A stretch of DNA of 64,000 bases from Mya arenaria (Eukaryota > Mollusca > Bivalvia > Myida > Myidae): the NCBI RefSeq assembly GCF_026914265.1, contig NC_069135.1, positions 4,481,001 through 4,545,000 of the forward strand, written 5' to 3'. Under the pieces are notes generated by a model that did no database searches, was not told the DNA's origin, and saw only the letters and a program-made list of their open reading frames with translations. Positions 37,180-48,894 of this stretch are shown here, in pieces. The translations under genes were made by a program, and so were the position numbers. Position 1 is the first letter of the stretch. Each line of letters begins with the position of its first letter.

Positions 37180-40100
37180 CTATGGGAGAGAGGCAACTAT
37201 GGCTAAATTACGTGCACAATCATTTCGGAAAAGTTATAAAATGTAGAAAAATATTTTACAAGATGCGTTTGTTAACAAATTTACCTTATATTTACGAAAA
37301 TTTGTTTATAATATCGATGAAAGAAGAACGGGAGTTCATTGTTGAAACCAATACGTCGATAACATATGTCCGAAAGCGGTCGAATAGAGTATCGTTTAGT
37401 ATTATAGCAAGCTTCATTTATTATTTGAGTGCATTTATTCCACTAAACTGAAAACATAAATAACCGCAGGCATAATGATTATTTAAAGATTAGTATGTTT
37501 ATGCATATGCAGAAAAGAATCTGCATTCACTCTATTTCTTTTACATGTCACAAAATAACTGAGCTGGTGCAACAAAAAGTTCGTTACCTGTTTTCGTTGA
37601 GTTGTCTATGATCACTTTAACCAGCTGATAACGGTGCTCTCTGACCATTAGCTAGATATGAATTCCAAATAAAGAGTATCTAGGTTAAAGTGTACTTTTA
37701 CTGCTGCAATACTTGCAAACTCATGCATAGTGACCGTGAATACTGCCCTCTATTTACAGTCCAAAGACAGCAAAGAGTCCTTTTCCGATTCAGCATCCTA
37801 GCTCTACCAAACTACTTTATATTTAAATATTCCCCCTTCCCTATACTGGCTGATGGTTTGACAATGCAATGCACCTCCCTCACGTCCAAACAATATGTGT
37901 CAAAAGTAAACTTGGACTGGCGCACTCCAAATACAATGTAAACTAATTCGAGTTCTGGTACATTCTGTGCAACTTCTCTTTCCATAATAACTATTGAAAT
38001 GTCTGGGTGTTTTTAGGATTGGTGCGATCAATGTGCTTTGTTATCAAAATATATCAAATGTGCTAACTGTTTAAAAATATCGGTCTTTCTGGACATTTCT
38101 AAATTAAAACGTCGTTGCTTATTCAAAATAAAATGTATTGCTTCATTTTCTATACTTGAATGAGTTTAACTTAAAAATGATTAAAGCAATCTTGTGCGAG
38201 TCATTCTCTGTATGCTGGGGTTAAGAGGTATTACTGAAATTGACCAACATGTATCCGAACAGATACAAAGGTGTGCTCGTGCTATTAAGCTATCGTTATC
38301 GTTATGAGATTGTAGTAAACAATAGATAGATGTATTCGTGCAATGTCAAAGGTCATTAAACATGCACTAAATAATTATTTATTTTCATGAAAAGTGATTA
38401 CATACTACTAATAAGCAATAATTGATCATAATTTTATCACAGAATGTTTGATACTGTTTAAAAAATTATATTACTTCTTGTATCGATGACACATAATGGA
38501 ACCAGAAAATTGTGTTGACGTTTGCAAAAGACATACGAGTGTGGCGTTTTGCAAACGTGGGAAAGGGGCTGAATAGTGCCCCTCCTATAGGGCAGAACAA
38601 ATCTTCGAACGCTAAGTTATATTCTCACCAATAGCAGGGGTAGCATTTTTCAAATCGGCTTAACTTTTATTTTGGTATATAATCAGTCAATCGATTTTCA
38701 TTACATGAGTCGGTCGGTTTGTAACAGAGACTGGGTCAGTAGGAAAAACAACGAAGCTGGTTAAATGGTTATTTAAGCATTTACTAAAAAACACTTTATA
38801 CAATTTGTTTTGCCCGTGTGTCGTATTAAACAACATATTTCGATAAAAACATACAAAAAATATTTAACCATGACCTAGTTATCATTAATCAAGTTTTGGT
38901 ATATTACATTAAACACATATACATTGCTATTAGTATCACATTCTTATATAATACTTACAACAGGCAATTAGGATAATGCCATTTTCCACATGTTAAAGTA
39001 ATCACTTTTTTACTTAGCTGTATGCTATTTGGAAGCATTTTCCAATCATGTTTGCCATTGAAATAAAAGAAATACTGTACTATGCCTTCAAAATGGTACA
39101 TACAATACTAAACTTGTTCTCCTATAATACCTGGTATGAATAAACATCTCGACATTTGATAAAATTATCCTCCATAGAACTTGGACATTTGTCATGGAAT
39201 TCTGTATGGCATGGATTTATTCTAAGTTGTCTACAATACTGTACGACATTTAATATACAAAGATGACAAAAAATGCCACTTTGAGCAAGATTCTTAAATG
39301 AACATTGTTAATCATTCGAGCAGTTTAATATGTTTGCGTATTTAAGTATATGATTTAGCGTTTTGGAGAGACCACAGTACCAAGACGCGGAAGCGTAATC
39401 AAGGTGATATTATGTCAACCCGTTACAAATAGATTTTCCTGAAGGTTGGTTTAAAAGTTTACTATGCCCCTAGAATTAACTTTCTGAACAAAACTGTTCA
39501 CAATTGATCATCTCGGTACCTGATGAACCAGAGAAGAATATGGATTCGCGATAATTGACTAACTCTTGGGATTCTATTTCAGTACCATTTGTATTGCTTT
39601 GATTATATATAGGATAAATTATATAGTGACATTTACGAATAGCATATGTTAGGATTGGATTGTATGTACCATTCCTGCGCATATCGGTAATCTGCTTTAA
39701 CTCCAACTTTAACTCGACTAACAAAAATTGTTAATTCAACTTTTTGTAATGAATAATGGCTGCAGCTTAGTTACGAGCAACTCCATATAAATGTATGATT
39801 TAAATTTATAAAGGATTATCTTTGATGATTTAGAGACAAATTAAGAATCTTGTCATAAGTCGTCATATAATACACAATTTCTTGCCACGGGTTCAGGAAA
39901 TATGCTAGTAAACGTATTTTTGTTTGTTTCGTCTTTATATATTATACTTTAAAATAATAGCAACAAATAATGAGCTTCAAAGCTGAACTCTCACAGATTG
40001 AACGTTTTGACAATTTTTTTTATGTCTTGGAACAAGACAATTTTTGCGAAAATCCATGGAAACCAGTTATATAAAGACTACTGACAAAAAACTGGATCGC

Positions 40101-40400
40101 AAATTTTTATTTTTATGTTCAAAAATTGATGTTTTTTCCATTTTTCTTAAACCGTTAGTAATCTTTAAGCCATTAAACATTAATTTTCGATCGGAAATAT
40201 GAATATCTGCGATATGATCTTCTGTCAACAATCTTTTATCATTGGTTTGCAGATATTTACGCAAAAATTGCTCTATCCATGACAAAAAATAAAAACGTTG
40301 TAAACTTGGTAAATCTGTGAGAGTGAAGCTTTGATCAAGAAATAGAACCTTACCTGTTGAATTCTTTAAACTGGTGTTTATTAAGTAACTTGCGACGATC
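37180..40400. other. 3.2 kb with no recognised gene
   Basis: AT-rich. Open frames at 37690-37941 (+) and 39476-39724 (-) lack domains and supportive splice context. No repeat shared with other parts of the window was seen. Confidence 0.4.
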
Positions 40401-40501
40401 AAATAACCGTTTTGATATTTGCCGATTTTACAAGACTTTTTGAGAAATTGCGAATCACATAAATTACAAGATTTACAACACCGGTGCGTGTGCGGAACAA
40501 A

Positions 40502-43500
40502 ATGGCGTCGCATGTGTTTCGTAAACTGTTCCTTTTAAATAAATCGCCGGTTTCGGCGCAGTACGGTGCCAATGTTTGCATTAGGAACTTGTGCGTGTCG
40601 GCGACACTTCGGTTTGCAACTCCTGGCCCCCCGGTTGCTGGGAAGGCGACGTTTAAGCGCGACAAACCTCATATTAACATAGGAACTGTCGGTCACGTTG
40701 ATCATGGCAAAACGACCTTGACAGCAGCAATAACAAAAGTGCTCGAAGAAAAGAAAATGGCAAAGTTTATGAAGTATGAAGACATAGACAAGAATCCAGA
40801 GGAGAAAGCTAGAGGAATCACCATCAATGCCACCGTTGTTGATTACGAAACTGACAGTCGCCATTATGGCCATGTTGACTGCCCTGGGCATGCTGATTAC
40901 ATAAAAAACATGATCACTGGTACACACACATTATTTAATTTAAACTGTGTCGACATAATCATTCCCATCATATTTATAAGTATGACAAAAATGCCTGACT
41001 TCCTTCATTAATAAATGATCATTATTATGGAGGCTTTACTCTCATCAGAGTTGCGTCTAGTCCAAATAATTGTACGTTGACAGATAGATTTTTGATATGG
41101 CAAATCCTTCACGTACAAATTGTTTAGTATCAAAAGTGGGTAGTTGTTCCGATCAGGATTCTGGGTTAAAGCATATAGCGTCTATAAAATATCATAAAAT
41201 CAAGAAATAATATGAATCATATTAAAAATTAGCTAATCCATATGTCGTTTGTTGGTATAAAATTAGTTAGATGACAAAAGGTCATTACAGTTAGCCAAGT
41301 ATTTGTACCTACAGATTAATTACATTATGGAGTAAATCTATTGAGGCCCCTTTGGTCAAGGTCATGGTAACTATAAATAAAAAAGGGTAAGAACTTCAGT
41401 TGGGGTTGACTAAATTTGGTACTTAGGAAGATTTTATTGGGACCTTTCAAGGGATTGGGGTTTGATGCCCCTGGGATCACGGTCAAGGTAGCTTGTACCA
41501 TTTAAAAACAAAAAGTTTTGAACTGAATCTCACTTCAAAAGCTGAAGTTCTTCTAACAACAGTTTTTTTTCGGTATTTTGGGAATATGACCTATACCCGT
41601 GAGATTGGGAATTTTCGCGTCAATTTTGGCAAAATTAGGAAATTCTTCATAAAACCATCCTGACCAGGATACTATATTACATACATGTCATATTTTTTAA
41701 AAACTCCACAGGGGATTTGTTTAGAATATCAGGAGATTTGGGTCACATACCAGGGGATTTTCATTATCGCCATGAAGTGCTTTGGGGCATGTGCCAATTC
41801 ACTTTGTTTAACCCCTTAATTATTATTTCTATGAGAAACTGTCATATTGCATTATAAAATTATTTTTAATAAAAAGACAATTTGATAGCCTTAAATTGGA
41901 TACAAAATGTGCTATCTATTAAAAATAGACCTGTTTTGCAATTGAACAAAAGCAAATGAATATTTTTTTGTAAAATTTCATCAACTTGTTTCCTTTTGTC
42001 ATTCAACAAAAATTAAATGCACCATCATTATTAATAAATAAAGACTTGTTCATTTCACCGGGTTGTCTACTTTCAGTTTCACTTCTCAGTTCTGTCATAT
42101 TCTGATATTGGCAATGAAGGTCAATGTCATGTATGTGAGGCATGACAAAGAACAGCATTGTCTATTAGTTATTTTAATCCCCTTCTGCGCCGAATCATTT
42201 ACTGTCAACTTTAAATTATTATGCCCCCTTCAAAGAAAAGGGGTATATTGCTTTGCATAGGCATGTCGGTCGGTCCGTCTGTAGACCAAAGCTTGTCCGA
42301 GTGATAACTTAACGATTCCTGGATATATGGTCATCAAACTTGACATGAAGTAGATGACCAGTAGATGCTTCCTATTGATTTTAGGGCTCATCAGGTCAAA
42401 GGTCAAGGTCACAGTGACCTTTAATGGTAAAATAATTTTAAAGCTTGTCCGAGTGATAACTCAACAATGCCTACACCTATGGTCATCATACTTGATATGG
42501 GACTTGGTCCTGACCAGTAGATGACCCCTATTGTTTTTGGGGGTCATAGTGCCAAAGGTCAAGGTCACAGTGACCTTTAATGGTAAAAAGTTGATTGTGT
42601 GGAAACTCGACAATGCCTGCACTCATGGCCCTCAAACTTGACTTGGAGGTTGGGCCTGACCATTAGATGACCCCTATTGTTTTTGGGGGTTCATCGGGCC
42701 AAAGGCCAAGGTCATAATGACCTTGAATGGATAAAGGTTGTCCCAGGGATAACTCGACAATGCCTGCACCCATGGCCCTCAAACTTAACTTGGAGATTGG
42801 GCCTGACCAGTAGATGGCCCCTATTGATTTTAGGGGTCATAAGGTCAAGGTCACAGTGACCTTGAATGATTAAAGAATATCCGAGTGATAACTCAACAAT
42901 GCCTATACCCATGGCCCTCAAACTTGACTTTGAGGTTGTGCCTGACCAGAAGATGACCCCTCTTGATATTATGGGTCAAACAAGGTCACAGTGACCTTCA
43001 ATGCAAAGTCAACAATTCCTGGACGTATGGTCATCAAACTTGACATGAAGGTTTGGCCTAACCAGTAGATGACCCCTCTTGACTTTGGGGGTCATCGGGC
43101 CAAGGTCAGGGTCACAGTAACCTTTAAAGCAAAATAGTAAACAAATCTTCTCCCAGGGATATCTCAACAATGCCCGAACGTATGATCATCAAACGACATG
43201 GAAGTTTGGCCTGACCAGAGGATGACCCTGATTTTAGGATTTTAGGAGTCATCGGGTCAAATGTTTCATGTGATAACTCGACAATGCCTGCATCCATGGC
43301 TCTCAAACTTGTCTTGGAGTTGCGTCTGACCTGTAGATGACCCCTTATAATTTTTATGGGTCATAGGTCAAGGTCACAGTGACCTTGAACGAAAAAAGCT
43401 TGTCTGTGTGATAACTTGTCAATGCCTGCACCCATGGCCCTCAAACTTGACATTTAGATTTTTGTTGATCAGCTAATGACTCCTGGATTTAGAAGGTCAT

Positions 43501-46476
43501 AGAGTCAAAGGTCATGGCCATAACACACTCTTATCTTCACACTTTGAATGGTCATAATCTTAAAACTGCCTTAACGGCATCCAATGGCAGTGACAAATCA
43601 GCTGTCATTTTGGTCCAGGCATATTTCGTTCAATTGTCCATATAATCCTGACTACATGGCGCTCAGGGGGTGGGGCATAGTGTTTGACAAACATCTCTTG
43701 TTAATCCTTATTAACATAATGACACATGATATTAACACAATGTGAAGAACTCTTTAATTTGTTACATGCTCTCTGATTGGATAAAAAATATAGTTCAACC
43801 AATGAAAATCCACCTTTGACCCAGATATTACATCATTGTATGTCTCTGTGAATAGACGCGTGCATGTAGGGGAAATAATTGTTTGGTTTATATTTTCATC
43901 GTCATTTTTCTCTTTTTTCTTTCGTAATTTTTGGAACTCCAGATTGGGAATTTTTATTCATAAATTGGGAAAAAAAGATACTTTTTGCCATTGGGAACAT
44001 GACAGAATACCGGCTATAAAAATTGCTGAAAAAAAAGTGTTTTTGTTGTTTGCGGTCTTTCTAGTTTAGTATTGCATGGCAAAAGGATTTGGAACTGGAT
44101 AAAGCGAAATTATTGAAAAGCGGCTATTTTCTGAAGTCCTCATTTGCCAATTTCGGTCATAATTTCAATTCACTGAAGGTTCGTCTCAATAGTCCAATTT
44201 AGTACAGGGTCCTCTCAACTTGAGAAAGTACATAATGTTTCCAGAGGATTTCACATTTATTTTTTGTGTGTTTTTAATATCTAGTTTATAACTGTAAAAG
44301 TTTTATACAGAAGACATAACTTTAACACAATTTTCCAAACCAAACCAGTTTTTTGGCCTTAAGGCAAACAGAAGTATTTAATCTCACTGACCATTTCAGA
44401 TTTTTGCTTATAAAACTTATACAGTCGGACCCAGTTTGCACTAACCTGACCTGCTTCCCTTCTCCCTCCCTCAAGATATTGGGTTCAAACAGTCTTTACC
44501 CGCTCACTGTTATAATATGCTCTTTTATTCATGCACATAAATTGTCAAATTTATTTTCCTTTCAGTTTGTATACTAAGAAATTCTGAACTGTTGATGATG
44601 ATACACAGATAGTTTTAGTTACATGTATATACTCCATTTCATGACTTCAAACTGCAATCCCTTGCAAAATGCTGTCAGTCGGGGCTGTTGTCTTTCCTGT
44701 GATCTCCTGTAATGGCTCTTGTTTCCCTCCAAACCCCTCCAAGATATATTTACTCCATGACACGAGAAGATTGAGGTGTCGATAAGTGAAACAGAATTTT
44801 TTTGTGGGATACTATTAGAATTTTAAAATTAGCCGACAAAAACAACAACACAGGCACCTCTTCCAAAAGCATGGAAAAATCCCTTTGTAAAATCAGAAAA
44901 AACATTCACAAAAAATCCCTGAAAAATGTTTCACAAGGTGTGCAAGTTTCTTATTCACTGTATGTTGGAGCCTTTGTAGGTTTAGGTTTTGTTGATGCAA
45001 ACTAAGCTAATTTATTATTTCATTACAGGTTGAACTTTGTGCTTAAATGTCATGTAAAGGTCATGGTATAAAAATTCATTCACTAGCATTTAAATTTATC
45101 TTGTCTCCGTGTTTGATTTTGAAGAAAAAAGGGCAACAAACAATTATAGTCTTAGACTCGAGTGTCCATCAGAGGTGGCATCAATGCGCAAACACTAACT
45201 GTTTAAAACTCAAAACTGTTTGAAGTTATGAAAATTTAATTTGGTACACTAGTTGAGAGTGACATTATACACATGTATAGCAGGCTCATTGCTCTAACTT
45301 TAATAATTGTCAAGTTGTCCCCTTTCTTTGACTTTAAAATTGAATATAAGTAAGTCACACCATGGTCTCTTGTGACATGGTATGCTTATAGATTTTGAAA
45401 AGTTTTTAAACAGAGAATTTATAATATATACATGTTTGCGTGTAAGGAACTTGCTTGGATGAAATTAGAAATGCATTATGTCAACCATTGCAGGTGCTGC
45501 TCAGATGGATGGCTGTATTTTGGTAGTAGCTGCTACAGACGGTACCATGCCACAGACCAGAGAGCACCTCATTCTTGCAAAGCAGATTGGCATTAAGAAG
45601 CTTGTAGTGTTCATCAACAAAGCTGATGCTGCCGATGCTGAAATGTTAGAACTTGTTGAGATGGAAATTCGTGAGTTATTGACTGAAATAGGTTTTGATG
45701 GTGACAACACCCCTATTGTTTGTGGTTCAGCTCTGAACTGTCTGAATGGTGAAAATCCTACATTAGGGAAAGAAAAGGTACTGGAACTGTTGAAACATGT
45801 GGATGAGTATATTCCACTTCCCCAAAGAGACCTTGATAAAGACTTCAGTTTACCTGTGGAAGGAGTTGTAAACATCACAGGCCGAGGAGTTGTGATTACA
45901 GGTAAGCTTGACCAGGGCGTCATAAAGAAAGGTGATGCCTGTGAGGTCATTGGCTATGATAAGAAATTGAAGAGCTCTATTCAGGGGATTGAGATGTTCC
46001 GACAGTTGCTCGATCGTGGGGAAGCTGGGGACCAGATGGGATGTCTTGTAAAGGGTATTAAGAAAGAAGAAGTCAGACGAGGCATGGTTCTCTGCAAGCC
46101 CGGCCTGTACGACTTGCACAACTATGTTGAGTCCCAGCTCTACCTATTGAAACCTGAGGAAGGTGGGAGGACAAAGCCCATCCTGCCGTTCCAGCAGCTT
46201 ATGATGTACAACAAGAGCTTCGCCATGGCTGCCACTAGTGAGATCCCTCACAGGGACATGGTGATGCCAGGTGAAGACACCGCAGTCAGGTTCGTCCTCG
46301 GTCATGGCATGCCGGTTACTGAGGGCGACAGATTCACACTGCGCGACGGCAAGGGCACCATAGGTTATGGAGTGATCACCTCTCTCCTGGAACGGCGCGA
46401 CCTTGCAGAATTTGAAAAGGTGAAGAAGGAAAGAAAGAAGGCTAGAAAGGCTGCTGCAGAGGCTGAGGAGCAGTAG
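40502..46476 (+). CDS. TUFM: mitochondrial elongation factor Tu, two exons
   Basis: Exon 1 is 40502-40919 and exon 2 is 45494-46476, joined in phase 1 as NMITG|AAQMDG: 466 residues. EF-Tu carries aminoacyl-tRNA to the mitochondrial ribosome as a GTP complex. The first 50 or so residues are basic and hydroxyl-rich with no acidic residue, a mitochondrial import presequence. G-domain motifs are all present: GHVDHGKT (64-71), GITIN, DCPGH, NKAD and GSAL. Domains 2 and 3 follow, with [20 protein letters not shown] and KPFI-like [12 protein letters not shown]. The end is a Lys/Ala/Glu-rich tail. The ATG at 40502 is used because the frame upstream has no ATG. Intron 1 (4.57 kb) splits the G domain after the switch-II region and holds two repeat insertions. 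The gene looks intact. Confidence 0.97.
41053..41208 (-). repeat. dispersed repeat R1, copy 2
   Basis: Inverted copy of 24048-24209, inside the TUFM intron. It preserves CTAGTCCAAATAATTGTACG, GCAAATCCTTCACGTACAAA and AGTGGGTAGTTGTTCCGATC. Confidence 0.75.
42212..43705 (-). mobile_element. 1.5-kb interspersed element, second full copy (inverted)
   Basis: Same ends as 5275-6775 read on the opposite strand: TTATTATGCCCCCTTC with its hairpin at 42215-42250, and TTTGACAAACATCTCTTGTT at 43683-43702. About eight internal units of 130-150 bp contain AAGGTCACAGTGACCTT or variants. It is inserted in the TUFM intron, antisense relative to copy 1. No coding frame. Named HINE/pearl-like on structure only. 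Confidence 0.7.
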
Positions 46477-46499
46477 ACTGAACTTCTGGAAAATTTTAT

Positions 46500-47100
46500 C
46501 AACCATGATCAAATGTTCATTAGTTTATCACCTAGTTATTTGCAATGTTGCTACAGTCATGGAATTTCTTATCTAAAGTATACATATTATGAAATGGTTA
46601 GTATTGCTATATTGAATTATGTGAGTATGTTCATTTTAGCTGGTTCAATTTCTACTCTGATACATTTTCACCTTCTGATGTCTGTTCATTTTATAGAGTG
46701 TTTGTTTGCTGATAAATCTGTATGTGATTTAATATAAAAAAAAAAAAAAAGACTTTTGTTAGTTCGAAAAAATTGACTTACTGTTAGTTTGAAATAAAAA
46801 TTGTTTGACATTAGGTAGCTAGAAATTATACTAAAATTTCAGGTCTCGGGTCATGATTTGGTTGATAATTTAAAAAAAGTCAAAGTGTTGACTAGATTAT
46901 GTTCTTTTTTTATACAATCTAGGAAGGAAAGGTTAGATAATTGGTCAATTTTATGAAATATAGGTCTCATGGCATGATCAAGTTGTAGAGAAACACTTAG
47001 GCCTCATTTACTACTTTATTTTAATGAAACTTGGCAAGAATGTTGCTGTTAATGACAGGTTTGTGTATGAGTCATGTTGGTAATGAAGAGAAGCGAATGA
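46500..47100. other. TUFM 3' region
   Basis: Probable 3' untranslated sequence: an A-run at about 46735-46750 after TTTAATAT, and AATAAA at 46793-46798. Nothing else recognised before the satellite begins. Confidence 0.4.
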
Positions 47101-47105
47101 TTTTA

Positions 47106-47262
47106 ATGAGTTTAAAGACGCATAATCTACCGAACGTAAATGTACGAACTACCTAATCTACACGTAGGTGAAACAAAACTACCGTATCTACACGTAAGTG
47201 TACAAACTACCGTATCTACACGTAGATGAACAAACTATCGTATCTACACGTAGATGTAATTA
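47106..47262 (+). repeat. 28-bp satellite, left fragment
   Basis: About five degenerate units of the 28-bp satellite (CTACCGTATCTACACGTA phrases), cut off from the main array by later insertions. Confidence 0.8.
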
Positions 47263-47324
47263 AAGCGTTGAATTGCCTTCAGCCTGCAATGTTATGTGAA
47301 TATAGTCATGTAATTGTAAAAAAT

Positions 47325-47895
47325 AATTATAATACCCCCGACAAACGAAGTCTGAAGGGGGTATATTGGCGTCACCCTGTGGTCAGTCGGTCGGTTTGTC
47401 GGTCGGTCCGTTGCAATTTACCTTGTCCGGAGCATAACTTAAAAAAATCTGGATGGAATTGGATTAAACTTCATACAATGATACAGCATAATGAGAGGAA
47501 GTGCAGTGTACAATAACCATAACTCTATTCTTGCTTATTACTGAGTTATTGCCCTTCGTTACTTTTTTTTTGTCCGGAGTATTACTTGAAAAGTACTGGA
47601 TGGGATTCATTGGAACTTCATACAATAGTAAAGCACAATAAGAGGAAGTGCAAGTGTTCAAGAACCATAACTCTACTTTAGCTAATTACTGAGTTATTGG
47701 CCTTTATTTTATTTTTTTTGCTGTCAAATATTTTTCCAGACATTAACTTGCAAACTACTGGATGGAATTTATTAAAACTTCATACAATGATAAAGCAAAA
47801 TGAGAGGAAGAGCAGTGCACAAGAACCATAACTCTATTTCAGCTAATTACAGAGCTACTGCCCTTCATTACTTTTTTCTTGTCCGGATATGGTAG
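47325..47895 (-). mobile_element. non-autonomous repeat with hairpin end and three ~155-bp units
   Basis: The left boundary is a hairpin (ACCCCCGACAAACG...TCTGAAGGGGGTATATTGG) followed by GGTCAGTCGGTCGG. Three related units follow, each with TTGTCCGGA-TATTACTTG, TGGAT-GGAATT, AAACTTCATACAATGATA, AAGAGGAAGTGCA and CCATAACTCTA. The hairpin plus GGTATATTG echoes the 1.5-kb elements, so it is probably a relative. The far end stops inside satellite sequence. Confidence 0.6.
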
Positions 47896-47925
47896 TGTGT
47901 ACATCTACGTGTAGATACTTCCTTT

Positions 47926-48730
47926 AAATGTGATATATATGACTCGTTGTGTAAAGTATTGGACAAAACTGATAAGCATGCCTAACTATAGGTACCCTAA
48001 AAACTGTTATCTAATGCTTCGCGAGTTAGACGGTGCTGGCAAGACAACATGGGCCACAGGAGTGAAAATACTTTTATTCGAACATGGTTTCGGTTTTGCA
48101 TGGATCGCTGGCGAAGTAGGAAATATAACAAACTTTATTGTGCTATTTAAAAGCAGACTTAAAGACTGTGCAATGCAGAAGATGCAGGGATTTGTTGATT
48201 CTTCTCCGAAAGCGCTGCACTACAGACATTATAAAAGTCTTTTAAACCCAGAAAGATACCTTTCCATGGATCTACCATTCATATTGAAAAAGACATTTTC
48301 TAATTTCCGTTGCTCTAGTCACGTATTGCAAATTGAAAAAGGCCGACACGATAACATTGATCGGGACTTCAGGTTTTGTCCTTATTGTTTGAAACGAAAT
48401 GTCTATGTTATAGAGGATGAATACCACTTTTTATTACTCTGTCCGTTGTATAATGATGTTAGACAAACGTACTTGTATGACCAACTTGAAAATAGAATGA
48501 TAACGCTTCACTTGTTTTACAAACTATTATCAGACTACAATAGGCGAAGTGTTATATTGGTTGCACACTATATTGCAAAGGCTTTTGCTATTCGAGAGGA
48601 ATTCATTCGTGATCGATAGTTTTCTATCATAGTTATATTTTATATTACTATTATGTAATTCTCTGATATTTGTATTTTGGGCCGGAGGCCTTGTACTACA
48701 ATAAACATTATGTTATGTTATGTTATACGG
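47926..48730 (+). mobile_element. 5'-truncated LINE (reverse transcriptase C-terminal part)
   Basis: An open frame from about 47930 to the stop at 48617-48619 encodes the C-terminal end of a non-LTR retrotransposon polymerase protein. It contains RYLSMDLPFILKKTFSNFRC, LQIEKGRHDNIDRDFRFCPY and EDEYHFLLLCPLYNDVRQTY, the zinc-type C..C...H....C block typical of mollusc LINEs. The 3' end has GGGCCGGAGGCCTTGTACTA, then AATAAAC and TTATG repeats, which is a LINE tail. The polymerase catalytic core is missing through 5' truncation. The element is inserted into the 28-bp satellite. Clade not determined. Confidence 0.75.
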
Positions 48731-48734
48731 TAGT

Positions 48735-48862
48735 TTATATATCTACATGTATACATCTACGTGTGGATATGGTAGTGTGTACATCTACGTGTGGATATGG
48801 AAGTGTGTACATCTACGTGTGGATATGGAAGTGTGTACATCTACGTGTGGATATGGAAGTGA
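48735..48862 (-). repeat. 28-bp satellite block in inverted orientation
   Basis: Four to five units read ACATCTACGTGTGGATATGG. Their reverse complement matches the CCATATCCACACGTAGATGT subfamily found at 49720-49890 in the main array, so this block is inverted relative to it. Confidence 0.8.
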
Positions 48863-48894
48863 AAAGTCTACAGCCTAAAACAGCTCTTTATATA

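Noticed and set aside
45501-45950. 149-codon minus-strand frame
   Set aside because: Antisense of TUFM exon 2.
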